A DNA stretch of 64,000 nt from Plantago major (Eukaryota > Streptophyta > Magnoliopsida > Lamiales > Plantaginaceae), in the NCBI GenBank assembly GCA_026545765.1, contig CM048841.1, forward strand, positions 99,467,352 to 99,531,351. The letters are read 5' to 3'. A model generated the notes under the pieces. That model ran no database searches. It was not told where the DNA came from and saw nothing but the letters and a program-made list of their open reading frames with translations. Position numbers and translations under genes: made by a program. Numbering within the stretch: the stretch's first letter is position 1; each line of letters starts with the position of its first letter. Below, in pieces: positions 36,701 to 51,700 of this stretch.

Positions 36701-39700
36701 TATGTTTCATACCACAAACCATATCATGTGAATAAAATTTGACACAAACTAACTCTATCAGTGTTTCACAAAAATAATGTACTACCCCTTTGAGTTTTAT
36801 TGAAGACAAGAGGTCTAGGAAATACGTTTTTAAATCGAGTTCGATCAACCAAAATAGTTCAATATGTGCGTAGAATAGGTTTCATACCACAAACCATATC
36901 ATGTGAATAAAATTTGACAAACTAACTCTATCAGTGTTTCACAAAAATCGTGTACTACCCCTTTGAGTTTATTGAAGACAAGAGGTCTCGAAATACGTTT
37001 TTAAATCGAGGTTCGATCAACCAAAATAGTTCAATATATGCGTAGAATAGGTTTCATACCACAAACCATATCATGTGAATAAAATTTGACACAAACTAAC
37101 TCTATCAGTGTTTCACAAAAATCGTGTACTACCCCTTTGAGTTTTATTGAAGACAAGAGGTCTCGGAAATACGTTTTTAAATCGAGGTTCGATCACCAAA
37201 ATAGTTCAATAATGCGTAGAATAGGTTTCATACCACAAACCATATCATGTGAATAAAATTTGACACAAACTAACTCTATCAGTGTTTCACAAAAAAAATG
37301 TACTACCCCTTTGAGTTTATTGAAGACAAGAGGTCTAGGAAATACGTTTTTAAATCGAGGTTCGATCAGCAAAATAGTTCAATATGTGCGTAGAATAGGT
37401 TTCATACCACAAACCATATCATGTGAATAAAATTTGACACAAACTAACTCTATCAGTGTTTCACAAAAATCGTGTACTACCCCTTTGAGTTTTATTGAAG
37501 ACAAGAGGTCTCGAAATACGTTTTTAAATCGAGGTTCGATCAACCAAAATAGTTCAATATGTGCGTAGAATAGGTTTCATACCACAAACCATATCATGTG
37601 AATAAAATTTGACACAAACTAACTCTATCAGTGTTTCACAAAAATCGTGTACTACCCCTTTGAGTTTATTGAAGACAAGAGGTCTCGAAATACGTTTTTA
37701 AATCGAGTTCGATCAACCAAAATAGTTCAATATGTGCGTAGAATAGGTTTCATACCACAAACCATATCATGTGAATAAAATTTGACACAATCTAACTCTA
37801 TCAGTGTTTCACAAAAATCGTGTACTACCCCTTTGAGTTTTATTGAAGACAAGAGGTCTAGGAAATACGTTTTTAAATCGAGTTCGATCAACCAAAATAG
37901 TTCAATATGTGCGTAGAATAGGTTTCATACCACAAACCATATCATGTGAATAAAATTTGACACAAACTAACTCTATCAGTGTTTCACAAAAAATGTACTA
38001 CCCTTTGAGTTTTATTGAAGACAAGAGGTCTGGAAATACGTTTTAAATCGAGGTTCGATCAACCAAAATAGTTCAATATGCGTAGAATAGGTTTCATACC
38101 ACAAACCATATCATGTGAATAAAATTTGACACAAACTAACTCTCAGTGTTTCACAAAAATCGTGTACTACCCCTTTGAGTTTTATTGAAGACAAGAGGTC
38201 TCGGAAATACGTTTTTAAATCGAGGTTCGATCAACCAAAATAGTTCAATATAAATAGAATAGGTTTCATACCACAAACCATATCAAGTGAATAAAATTTG
38301 ACACAAACTAACTCTATCAGTGTTTCACAAAAATCGTGTACTACCCCTTTGAGTTTTATTGAAGACAAGAGGTCTAGGAAATACGTTTTTAAATCGAGGT
38401 TCGATCAACCAAAATAGTTCAATATGCGTAGAATAGGTTTCATACCACAAACCATATCATGTGAATAAAATTTGACACAAACTAACTCTATCAGTGTTTC
38501 ACAAAAATCGTGTACTACCCCTTTGAGTTTTATTGAAGACAAGAGGTCTGAAATACGTTTTTAAATCGAGGTTCGATCAGCAAAATAGTTCAATATAATG
38601 CGTAGAATAGGTTTCATACCACAAACCATATCATGTGAATAAAATTTGACACAAACTAACTCTATCAGTGTTTCACAAAAAATGTACTACCCCTTTGAGT
38701 TTTATTGAAGACAAGAGGTCTAGAAATACGTTTTTAAATCGAGGTTCGATCAACCAAAATAGTTCAATATGCGTAGAATAGGTTTCATACCACAAACCAT
38801 ATCATGTGAATAAAATTTGACACAAACTAACTCTATCAGTGTTTCACAAAAATGTACTACTACCCCTTTGAGTTTTATTGAAGACAAGAGGTCTGAAATA
38901 CGTTTTTAAATCGAGGTTCGAACAACCAAAATAGTTCAATATGTACGTAGAATAGGTTTCATACCACAAACCATATCATGTGAATAAAATTTGACACAAA
39001 CTAACTCTATCAGTGTTTCACAAAAAATAGTGTACTACCCCTTTGAGTTTTATTGAAGACAAGAGGTCTCGTAAATACGTTTTGAAATCGATGTTCGATC
39101 AACCAAAAGAGTTCAATATGTGCGTAGAATAGGTTTCATACCACAAACCATATCATGTGAATAAAATTTGACACAAACTAACTCGATCGAGTGTTTCACA
39201 AAAAATCTTGTACTACCCCCTTTGAGTTTTACTGAAGACAAGAGGTCTCGGAAATACGTTTTTAAATCGATGTTCGATCAACCAAAAGAGTTCAATATGT
39301 GCGTAGAATAGGTTTCATACCACAAACCATATCATGTGAATAAAATTTGACACAAACTAACTCTATCGAGTGTTTCACAAAAAATCGTGTACTACCCTTT
39401 GAGTTTTATTGAAGACAAGAGGTCTAGGAAATACGTTTTAAATCGAGGTTCGATCAACCAAAATAGTTCAATATAATGCGTAGAATAGGTTTCATACCAC
39501 AAACCATATCATGTGAATAAAATTTGACAAACTAACTCTATCAGTGTTTCACAAAAATCGTGTACTACCCCTTTGAGTTTTATATAAGACAACAGGTCCC
39601 AAAAAATACGTTTTTTAATCGAGGTTCGATCAACCAAAATAGTTCAATATGATAGTAGAATAGGTTTCATACCACAAACCATATCATGTGAATAAAATTT

Positions 39701-42700
39701 GACACAAACTAACTCTATCAGTGTTTCACAAAAATCGTGTACTACCCCTTTGAGTTTTATTGAAGACAAGAGGTCTCGGAAATCGTTTTTAAATGAGGTT
39801 CGATCAACAAAATAGTTCAATATAATGCGTAGAATAGGTTTCATACCACAAACCATATCATGTGAATAAAATTTGACACAAACTAACTCTATCAGTGTTT
39901 CACAAAAATCGTGTACTACCCCTTTGAGTTTTATTGAAGACAAGAGGTCTCGGAATTACGTTTTTAAATCGAGTTCGATCAGCAAAATAGTTCAATATGT
40001 CAATAGAATAGGTTTCATACCACAAACCATATCATGTGAATAAAATTTGACACAAACTAACTCTATCAGTGTTTCACAAAAATCGTGTACTACCCCCTTT
40101 GAGTTTTATTGAAGACAAGAGGTCTAGAAATACGTTTTTAAATCGAGGTTCGATCAGCAAAATAGTTCAATATGTATGCGTAGAATAGGTTTCATACCAC
40201 AAACCATATCATGTGAATGAAATTTGACACAAACTAACTCTATCGAGTGTTTCACAAAAAATGGTGTACTACCAACCCCTTAGAGTTTTATTGAAGACAA
40301 GAGGTCTCGGAAATACGTTTTTAAATCGATATTCGATCAACCAAAGTAGTTCAATATGTGCGTAGAATAGGTTTCATACCACAAACCATATCATGTGCAT
40401 AAAATTTTACACAAACTAACTCTATCGAGTGTTTCACAAAAAATCGTGTACAACCCCCTTTGAGTTTTATTGAAGACAGAGGTCTCGGAAATACGTTTTT
40501 AAATCGAGGTTCGATCAACCAAAATAGTTCAATATGTGCGTAGAATAGGTTTCATACCACAAACAATATCATGAGAATAATATTTGACACAAACTAACTC
40601 TATCGAGTGTTTCAAAAAAAATCGTGTACTACCCCCTTTGAGTTTTATTGAAGACAAGACGTCTCGGAAATATATTTTTAAATTGAGGTCCGATCAACCA
40701 AAATAGTTCAATATGTGCGTAGAATAGGTTTCATACCACAAACCATATCATGTGAATAAAATTTGACACAAACTAACTTTATCGAGTGTTTCACAAAAAA
40801 TCGTGTACTACCCCCCTTTGAGTTTTATTGAAGACATGAGGTCTCGGAAATACATTTTTAAATCGAGGTCCGATCAACCAAAATAGTTCAATATGTGCGT
40901 AGAATTGGTTTCATACCACAAAACATATCATGTGAATAAAATTTTACACAAACAAACACTATCAAGTGTTTCACAAAAAATCGGGTACTACCCCCTTTGA
41001 GTTTTATTGAATACATGAGGTCTCGGAAATACGTTTTTAAATCGATATTCGATCAACCAAAATAGTTCAATATGTGCGTAGAATAGGTTTCATACCACAA
41101 ACCATTTCATGTGAATAAAATTTTACACAAACTAACTCTATCAAGTGTTTCACAAAAAATCGTGTACTACCCCCTTTGAGTTTTATTGAACACAAGAGGT
41201 CTCGGAAATACGTTTTTAAATAGAGGTCCGATCAACCAAAATAGTTCACTATGTGCGTAGAATAGGTTTCATACCACAAACCAAAACATGAGAATAAAAT
41301 TTGACACAAACTAACTCTATCGAGTGTTTCACAAAAATGTGTACTACCCCTTTGAGTTTTATTGAAGACAAGAGGTCTCGGAAATACGTTTTTAAATCGA
41401 GGTTCGATCAACCAAAATAGTTCAATATGTGCGTAGAATAGGTTTCATACCACAAACCATATCTTGTGAGTAAAATTTGACACAAACTAACTCTATCGAG
41501 TGTTTCACAAAAAATCGTGTACTACCCCTTTGAGTTTTATTGAAGACAAGAGGTCTCGAAATACGTTTTTAAATCGAGGTTCGATCAACCAAAAGAGTTC
41601 AATATGTGCGTAGAATAGGTTTCATACCACAAACCATATCATGTGAATAAAATTTGACACAAACTAACTCTATCAGTGTTTCACAAAAATAGTGTACTAC
41701 CCCTTTGAGTTTTATTGAAGACAAGAGGTCTCGAAATACGTTTTTAAATCGAGGTTCGATCAACCAAAATAGTTCAATATGCGTAGAATAGGTTTCATAC
41801 CACAAACCATATCATGTGAATAAAATTTGACACAAACTAACTCTCGAGTGTTTCACAAAAATGTGTACTACCCCTTTGAGTTTATTGAAGACAAGAGGTC
41901 TAGGAAATACGTTTTTAAATCGAGGTTCGATCAACCAAAATAGTTCAATATATGCGTAGAATAGGTTTCATACCACAAACCATATCATGTGAATAAAATT
42001 TGACACAAACTAACTCTATCGAGTGTTTCACAAAAATCGTGTACTACCCCTTTGAGTTTTATTGAAGACAAGAGGTCTAAAATACGTTTTTAAATCGAGG
42101 TTCGATCAACCAAAATAGTTCAATATAATGCGTAGAATAGGTTTCATACCACAAACCATATCATGTGAATAAAATTTGACACAAACTAACTCTATCAGTG
42201 TTTCACAAAAAAATGTACTACCCCTTTGAGTTTTATTGAAGACAAGAGGTCTCGGAAATACGTTTTTAAATCGAGGTTCGATCAACCAAAATAGTTCAAT
42301 ATGCGTAGAATAGGTTTCATACCACAAACCATATCATGTGAATAAATTTGACACAAACTAACTCTATCAGTGTTTCACAAAAATCGTGTACTACCCCTTT
42401 GAGTTTTATTGAAGACAAGAGGTCTCGAAATACGTTTTTAAATCGAGGTTCGATCAACCAAAATAGTTCAATATGCGTAGAATAGGTTTCATACCACAAA
42501 CCATATCATGTGAATAAAATTTGACACAAACTAACTCTATCAGTGTTTCACAAAAATGTGTACTACCCCTTTGAGTTTTATTGAAGACAAGAGGTCTCGG
42601 AAATACGTTTTAAATCGAGGTTCGATCAACCAAAATAGTTCAATATAATGCGTAGAATAGGTTTCATACCACAAACCATATCATGTGAATAAAATTTGAC

Positions 42701-45700
42701 ACAAACTAACTCTATCAGTGTTTCACAAAAATCGTGTACTACCCCTTTGAGTTTTATTGAAGACAAGAGGTCTCGAAATACGTTTTTAAATCGAGGTTCG
42801 ATCAACCAAAATAGTTCAATATGTGCGTAGAATAGGTTTCATACCACAAACCATATCATGTGAATAAAATTTGACACAAACTAACTCTATCAGTGTTTCA
42901 CAAAAAATGTGTACTACCCCTTTGAGTTTTATTGAAGACAAGGGTCTAGGAAATACGTTTTAAATCGAGGTTCGATCAGCAAAATAGTTCAATATAATGC
43001 GTAGAATAGGTTTCATACCACAAACCATATCATGTGAATAAAATTTGACACAAACTAACTCTATCAGTGTTTCACAAAAATCGTGTACTACCCCTTTGAG
43101 TTTTATTGAAGACAAGAGGTCTAGGAAATACGTTTTTAAATCGAGGTTCGATCAGCAAAATAGTTCAATATGTGCGTAGAATAGGTTTCATACCACAAAC
43201 CATATCATGTGAATAAAATTTGACACAAACTAACTCTATCAGTGTTTCACAAAAAATGTGTACTACCCCTTTGAGTTTATTGAAGACAAGAGGTCTAGGA
43301 AATACGTTTTAAATCGAGTTCGATCAACCAAAATAGTTCAATATAATGCGTAGAATAGGTTTCATACCACAAACCATATCATGTGAATAAAATTTGACAC
43401 AAACTAACTCTATCAGTGTTTCACAAAAATCGTGTACTACCCCTTTGAGTTTTATTGAAGACAAGAGGTCTAGGAAATACGTTTTTAAATCGAGGTTCGA
43501 TCAACCAAAATAGTTCAATATATGCGTAGAATAGGGTTCATACCACAAACCATATCATGTGAATAAAATTTGACACAAACTAACTCTATCAGTGTTTCAC
43601 AAAAAATCGTGTACTACCCCTTTGAGTTTTATTGAAGACAAGAGGTCTAGGAAATACGTTTTAAATCGAGGTTCGATCAACCAAAATAGTTCAATATGCG
43701 TAGAATAGGTTTCATACCACAAACCATATCATGTGAATAAAATTTGACACAAACTAACTCTATCAGTGTTTCACAAAAATGTGTACTACCCCTTTGAGTT
43801 TTATTGAAGACAAGAGGTCTAGGAAATACGTTTTTAAATCGAGTTCGATCAACCAAAATAGTTCAATATGTGCGTAGAATAGGTTTAATACCACAAACCA
43901 TATCATGTGAATAAAATTTGACACAAACTAACTCTATCGAGTGTTTCACAAAAAATCGTGTACTACCCCTTTGAGTTTTATTGAAGACAAGGTCTAGGAA
44001 ATACGTTTTTAAATCGAGGTTCGATCAACCAAAATAGTTCAATATGCGTAGAATAGGTTTCATACCACAAACCATATCATGTGAATAAAATTTGACACAA
44101 ACTAACTCTATCAGTGTTTCACAAAAAAATGTACTACCCCTTTGAGTTTTATTGAAGACAAGAGGTCTAGGAAATACGTTTTAAATCGAGGTTCGATCAA
44201 CCAAAATAGTTCAATATAATGCGTAGAATAGGTTTCATACCACAAACCATATCATGTGAATAAAATTTGACACAAACTAACTCTATCAGTGTTTCACAAA
44301 AATGGTGTACTACCCCTTTGAGTTTTATTGAAGACAAGAGGTCTCGAAATACGTTTTTAAATCGAGGTTCGATCAACCAAAATAGTTCAATATGTGCGTA
44401 GAATAGGTTTCATACCACAAACCATATCATGTGAATAAAATTTGACACAAACTAACTCTATCAGTGTTTCACAAAAAATCGTGTACTACCCCTTTGAGTT
44501 TTATTGAAGACAAGAGGTCTAGAAATACGTTTTTAAATCGAGGTTCGATCAACAAAATAGTTCAATATGTGCGTAGAATAGGTTTCATACCACAAACCAT
44601 ATCATGTGAATAAAATTTGACACAAACTAACTCTATCAGTGTTTCACAAAAATCGTGTACTACCCCTTTGAGTTTTATTGAAGACAAGAGGTCTAGGAAA
44701 TACGTTTTTAAATGAGGTTCGATCAACCAAAATAGTTCAATATGTGCGTAGAATAGGTTTCATACCACAAACCATATCATGTGAATAAAATTTGACACAA
44801 ACTAACTCTATCAGTGTTTCACAAAAATCGTGTACTACTACCCCTTTGAGTTTTATTGAAGACAAGAGGTCTAGAAATACGTTTTTAAATCGAGGTTCGA
44901 TCAACCAAAATAGTTCAATATGTGCGTAGAATAGGTTTCATACCACAAACCATATCATGTGAATAAAATTTGACACACACTAACTCTATCAGTGTTTCAC
45001 AAAAATCGTGTACTACCCCTTTGAGTTTTATTGAAGACAAGAGGTCTAGGAAATCGTTTTTAAATTGAGGTTCGAACAATCAAAATAGTTCAATATGTGC
45101 GTAGAATAGGTTTCATACCACAAACCATATCATGTGAATAAAATTTGACCCAAACTAACTCTATCAGTGTTTCACAAAAAATGTACTACCCCTTTGAGTT
45201 TTATTGAAGACAAGAGGTCGGAAATACGTTTTTAAATCGAGGTTCGGTTAACCAAATAGTTCAATATGTGCGTAGAATAGGTTTCATACCACAAACCATA
45301 TGATGTGAATAAAATTTGACACAAACTAACTCTATCAGTGTTTCACAAAAATCGTGTACTACCCCTTTGAGTTTTATTGAAGACAAGAGGTCTAGGAAAT
45401 ACGTTTTTAAATCGAGGTTCGATCAACCAAAATAGTTCAATATGCGTAGAATAGGTTTCATACCACAAACCATATCATGTGAATAAAATTTGACACAAAC
45501 TAACTCTATCAGTGTTTCACAAAAATGTGTACTACCCCTTTGAGTTTTATTGAAGACAAGAGGTCTGGAAATACGTTTTTAAATCGAGTTCGATCAGCCA
45601 AAATAGTTCAATATATGCGTAGAATAGGTTTCATACCACAAACCATATGATGTGAATAAAATTTGACACAAACTAACTCTATCGAGTGTTTCACAAAAAA

Positions 45701-48700
45701 TCGTGTACTACCCCTTTGAGTTTTATTGAAGACAAGAGGTCTCGGAAATACGTTTTTAAATCGAGGTTCGATCAACCAAAATAGTTCAATATGTGCGTAG
45801 AATAGGTTTCATACCACAAACCATATCATGTGAATAAAATTTGACACAAACTAACTCTATCGAGTGTTTCACAAAAAATCGTGTACTACCCCCTTTGAGT
45901 TTTATTGAAGACAAGAGGTCTCGGAAATACGTTTTTAAATCGAGAATAGTTCAATATATGCGTAGAATAGGTTTCATACCACAAACCATATCATGTGAAT
46001 AAAATTTGACACAAACTAACTCTATCAGTGTTTCACAAAAATCGTGTACTACCCCTTTGAGTTTTATTGAAGACAAGAGGTCTAGGAAATACGTTTTTAA
46101 ATCGAGGTTCGATCAGCAAAATAGTTCAATATGTGCGTAGAATAGGTTTTATACCACAAACCATGTCATGTGAATAAAATTTGACACAAACTAACTCGAT
46201 CGAGTGTTTCACAAACAATTGTGTACTACCCCCTTTGAGTTTTATTGAAGACAAAAGGTCTCGGAAATAGGTTTTTAAATCGAGGTTCGGTTAACCAAAT
46301 AGTTCAATATGTGCGTAGAATAGGTTTCATACCACAAACCATATGATGTGAATAAAATTTGACACAAACTAACTCTATCAGTGTTTCACAAAAATAGTGT
46401 ACTACCCCTTTGAGTTTTATTGAAGACAAGAGGTCTGAAATACGTTTTTAAATGAGGTTCGATCAACCAAAATAGTTCAATATATGCGTAGAATAGGTTT
46501 CATACCACAAACCATATCATGTGAATAAAATTTGACACAAACTAACTCTATCAGTGTTTCACAAAAATGTACTACCCCTTTGAGTTTATTGAAGACAAGA
46601 GGTCTCGGAAATACGTTTTAAATCGAGGTTCGATCAACCAAAATAGTTCAATATGTGCGTAGAATAGGTTTTATACCACAAACCATGTCATGTGAATAAA
46701 ATTTGACACAAACTAACTCTATCAGTGTTTCACAAAAATAAATGTACTACCCCTTTGAGTTTTATTGAAGACAAGAGGTCTCGAAATACGTTTTTAAATC
46801 GAGGTTCGATCAACCAAAATAGTTCAATATAATGCGTAGAATAGGTTTCATACCACAAACCATATCATGTGAATAAAATTTGACACAAACTAACTCTATC
46901 AGTGTTTCACAAAAATCGTGTACTACCCCTTTGAGTTTTATTGAAGACAAGAGGTCTCGGAAATACGTTTTAAATGAGGTTCGATCAACCAAAATAGTTC
47001 AATATGCGTAGAATAGGTTTCATACCACAAACCATATCATGTGAATAAAATTTGACACAAACTAACTCTATCAGTGTTTCACAAAAAATCGTGTACTACC
47101 CCTTTGAGTTTTATTGAAGACAAGAGGTCTAGGAAATACGTTTTTAAATCGAGGTTCGATCAACCAAAATAGTTCAATATATGCGTAGAATAGGTTTCAT
47201 ACCACAAACCATATTATGTGAATAAAATTTGACACAAACTAACTCTATCAGTGTTTCACAAAAATGGTGTACTACCCCTTTGAGTTTTATTGAAGACAAG
47301 AGGTCTCGAAATACGTTTTTAAATGAGGTTCGATCAGCAAAATAGTTCAATATGTAAGTAGAATAGGTTTCATACCACAAACCATATCATGTGAATAAAA
47401 TTTGACACAAACTAACTCTATCAGTGTTTCACAAAAATCGTGTACTACCCCTTTGAGTTTTATTGAAGACAAGAGGTCTCGGAAATACGTTTTTAAATCG
47501 AGGTTCGATCAACCAAAATAGTTCAATATGTGCGTAGAATAGGTTTCATACCACGAACCATATGATGTGAATAAAATTTGACACAAACTAACTCTATCAG
47601 TGTTTCACAAAAATGTGTACTACCCCTTTGAGTTTTATTGAAGACAAGAGGTCTAGGAAATCGTTTTTAAATCGAGGTTCGATCAACCAAAATAGTTCAA
47701 TATAATGCGTAGAATAGGTTTCATACCACAAACCATATCATGTGAATAAAATTTGACACAAACTAACTCTATCAGTGTTTCACAAAAATCGTGTACTACC
47801 CCTTTGAGTTTTATTGAAGACAAGAGGTCTAGGAAATCGTTTTTAAATCGAGTTCGATCAACCAAAATAGTTCAATATGTGCGTAGAATAGGTTTCATAC
47901 CACAAACCATATCATGTGAATAAAATTTGACACAAACTAACTCTATCAGTGTTTCACAAAAATAGTGTACTACCCCTTTGAGTTTTATTGAAGACAAGAG
48001 GTCTAGGAAATACGTTTTAAATCGAGTTCGATCAACCAAAATAGTTCAATATAATGCGTAGAATAGGTTTCATACCACAAACCATATCATGTGAATAAAA
48101 TTTGACACAAACTAACTCTATCAGTGTTTCACAAAAAATAGTGTACTACCCCTTTGAGTTTTATTGAAGACAAGAGGTCTAGGAAATACGTTTTTAAATC
48201 GAGTTCGATCAACCAAAATAGTTCAATATGCGTAGAATAGGTTTCATACCACAAACCATATCATGTGAATAAAATTTGACACAAACTAACTCTATCAGTG
48301 TTTCACAAAAATCGTGTACTACCCCTTTGAGTTTTATTGAAGACAAGAGGTCTCGAAATACGTTTTTAAATCGAGGTTCGATCAACCAAAATAGTTCAAT
48401 ATGTAATGTAGAATAGGTTTCATACCACAAACCATATCATGTGAATAAAATTTGACACAAACTAACTCTATCAGTGTTTCACAAAAATCGTGTACTACCC
48501 CTTTGAGTTTTATTGAAGACAAGAGGTCTAGGAAATACGTTTTTAAATGAGGTTCGATCAACCAAAATAGTTCAATATGTGCGTAGAATAGGTTTCATAC
48601 CACAAACCATATCATGTGAATAAAATTTGACACAAACTAACTCTATCGGGTGTTTCACAAAAAATCGTGTACTACCCCCTTTGAGTTTTATTGAAGACAA

Positions 48701-51700
48701 GTGGTCTCGAAATAAGTTTTTAAATCGAGGTCCGATCAATCAAAATAGTTCAATATGTGCGTAGAATAGGTTTCATACCACAAATCATATCATGTGAATA
48801 AAATTTGACACAAACTAACTCTATCGAGTGTTTCACAAAAAATCGTGTACTACCCCCTTTGAGTTTTATTGAAGACAAGAGGTCTCGGAAATACGTTTTT
48901 AAATGGGGTTCGATCAACCAAAATAGTTCAATATGTGCGTAGAATAGGTTTCATACCACAAACCATATCATGTGAATAAAATTTGACACAAACTAACTCT
49001 GTCGAGTGTTTCACAAAAAATCGTGTACTACCCCCTTTGAGTTTTATTGAAGACAAGAGGTCTCGGAAATACGTTTTTAAATCGAGGTTCGACCAACAAT
49101 TATAGTTCAATATGTGCGTAGAATAGGTTTCATACCACAAACCATATCATGCGAATAAAATTTGACACAAACTAACTCTATCAGTGTTTCACAAAAATCG
49201 TGTACTACCCCTTTGAGTTTTATTGAAGACAAGAGGTCTCGGAAATACGTTTTTAAATCGAGGTTCGATCACCAAAATAGTTCAATATAATGCGTAGAAT
49301 AGGTTTCATACCACAAACCATATCATGTGAATAAAATTTGACACAAACTAACTCTATCGAGTGTTTCCCAAAAATGTGTACTACCCCTTTGAGTTTTATT
49401 GAAGACAAGAGGTCTCGAAATACGTTTTTAAATCGAGGTTCGATCACCAAAATAGTTCAATATGTGCGTAGAATAGGTTTCATACCACAAACCATATCAT
49501 GTGAATAAAATTTGACACAAACTAACTCTATCAGTGTTTCACAAAAATCGTGTACTACCCCTTTGAGTTTTATTGAAGACAAGAGGTCTAGGAAATACGT
49601 TTTTAAATCGAGGTTCGATCAACCAAAATAGTTCAATATGCGTAGAATAGGTTTCATACCACAAACCATATCATGTGAATAAAATTTGACACAAACTAAC
49701 TCTATCGAGTGTTTCACAAAAATCGTGTACTACCCCTTTGAGTTTTATTGAAGACAAGAGGTCTAGGAAATACGTTTTTAAATCGAGGTTCGATCAACCA
49801 AAATAGTTCAATATGTGCGTAGAATAGGTTTCATACCACAAACCATATCATGTGAATAAAATTTGACACAAACTAACTCTATCAGTGTTTCACAAAAAAT
49901 CGTGTACTACCCCTTTGAGTTTTATTGAAGACAAGAGGTCTGAAATACGTTTTAAATCGAGGTTCGATCAACCAAAATAGTTCAATATAATGCGTAGAAT
50001 AGGTTTCATACCACAAACCATATCATGTGAATAAAATTTGACACAAACTAACTCTATCAGTGTTTCACAAAAAATCGTGTACTACCCCTTTGAGTTTTAT
50101 TGAAGACAAGAGGTCTAGAAATACGTTTTTAAATCGAGGTTCGATCAACCAAAATAGTTCAATATAATGCGTAGAATAGGTTTCATACCACAAACCATAT
50201 CATGTGAATAAAATTTGACACAAACTAACTCTATCAGTGTTTCACAAAAAATAAATGTACTACCCCTTTGAGTTTTATTGAAGACAAGAGGTCTCGAAAT
50301 ACGTTTTTAAATCGAGGTTCGATCAACAAAATAGTTCAATATAATGCGTAGAATAGGTTTCATACCACAAACCATATCATGTGAATAAAATTTGACACAA
50401 ACTAACTCTATCAGTGTTTCACAAAAATCGTGTACTACCCCTTTGAGTTTTATTGAAGACAAGAGGTCTAGGAAATACGTTTTTAAATGAGGTTCGATCA
50501 ACCAAAATAGTTCAATATGTGCGTAGAATAGGTTTCATACCACAAACCATATCATGTGAATAAAATTTGACACAAACTAACTCTATCAGTGTTTCACAAA
50601 AATCGTGTACTACCCCTTTGAGTTTTATTGAAGACAAGAGGTCTCGAAATACGTTTTTAAAATGAGGTTCGATCAACCAAAATAGTTCAATATGTGCGTA
50701 GAATAGGTTTCATACCACAAACCATATCATGTGAATAAAATTTGACACAAACTAACTCTATCAGTGTTTCACAAAAATAATGTACTACCCCTTTGAGTTT
50801 TATTGAAGACAAGAGGTCTAGGAAATACGTTTTTAAATCGAGGTTCGATCAACCAAAATAGTTCAATATAATGCGTAGAATAGGTTTCATACCACAAACC
50901 ATATCATGTGAATAAAATTTGACACAAACTAACTCTATCAGTGTTTCACAAAAAATGTGTACTACCCCTTTGAGTTTTATTGAAGACAGAGGTCTAGGAA
51001 ATACGTTTTTAAATCGAGGTTCGATCAACCAAAATAGTTCAATATGTGCGTAGAATAGGTTTCATACCACAAACCATATCATGTGAATAAAATTTGACAC
51101 AAACTAACTCTATCAGTGTTTCACAAAAATCGTGTACTACCCCTTTGAGTTTTATTGAATACAAGAGGTCTCGGAAATACGTTTTTAAAATGAGGTTCGA
51201 TCAACCAAAATGGTTCAATATGTGCGTAGAATAGGTTTCATACCAAAAACCATATGATGTGAATAAAATTTGGCACAAACTAACTCTATTGAGTGTTTCA
51301 CAAAAAATCGTGTACTACCCCTTTGAGTTTTATTGAAGACAAGAGGTCTAGGAAATACGTTTTTAAATCGAGGTTCGATCAACCAAAATAGTTCAATATG
51401 TGCGTAGAATAGGTTTCATACCACAAACCATATCATGTGAATAAAATTTGACACAAACTAACTCTATCAGTGTTTCACAAAAATCGTGTACTACCCCTTT
51501 GAGTTTTATTGAAGACAAGAGGTCTCGAAATACGTTTTTAAATCGAGGTTCGATCAACCAAAATAGTTCAATATATGCGTAGAATAGGTTTCATACCACA
51601 AACCATATCATGTGAATAAAATTTGACACAAACTAACTCTATCAGTGTTTCACAAAAATGGTGTACTACCCCTTTGAGTTTTATTGAAGACAAGAGGTCT

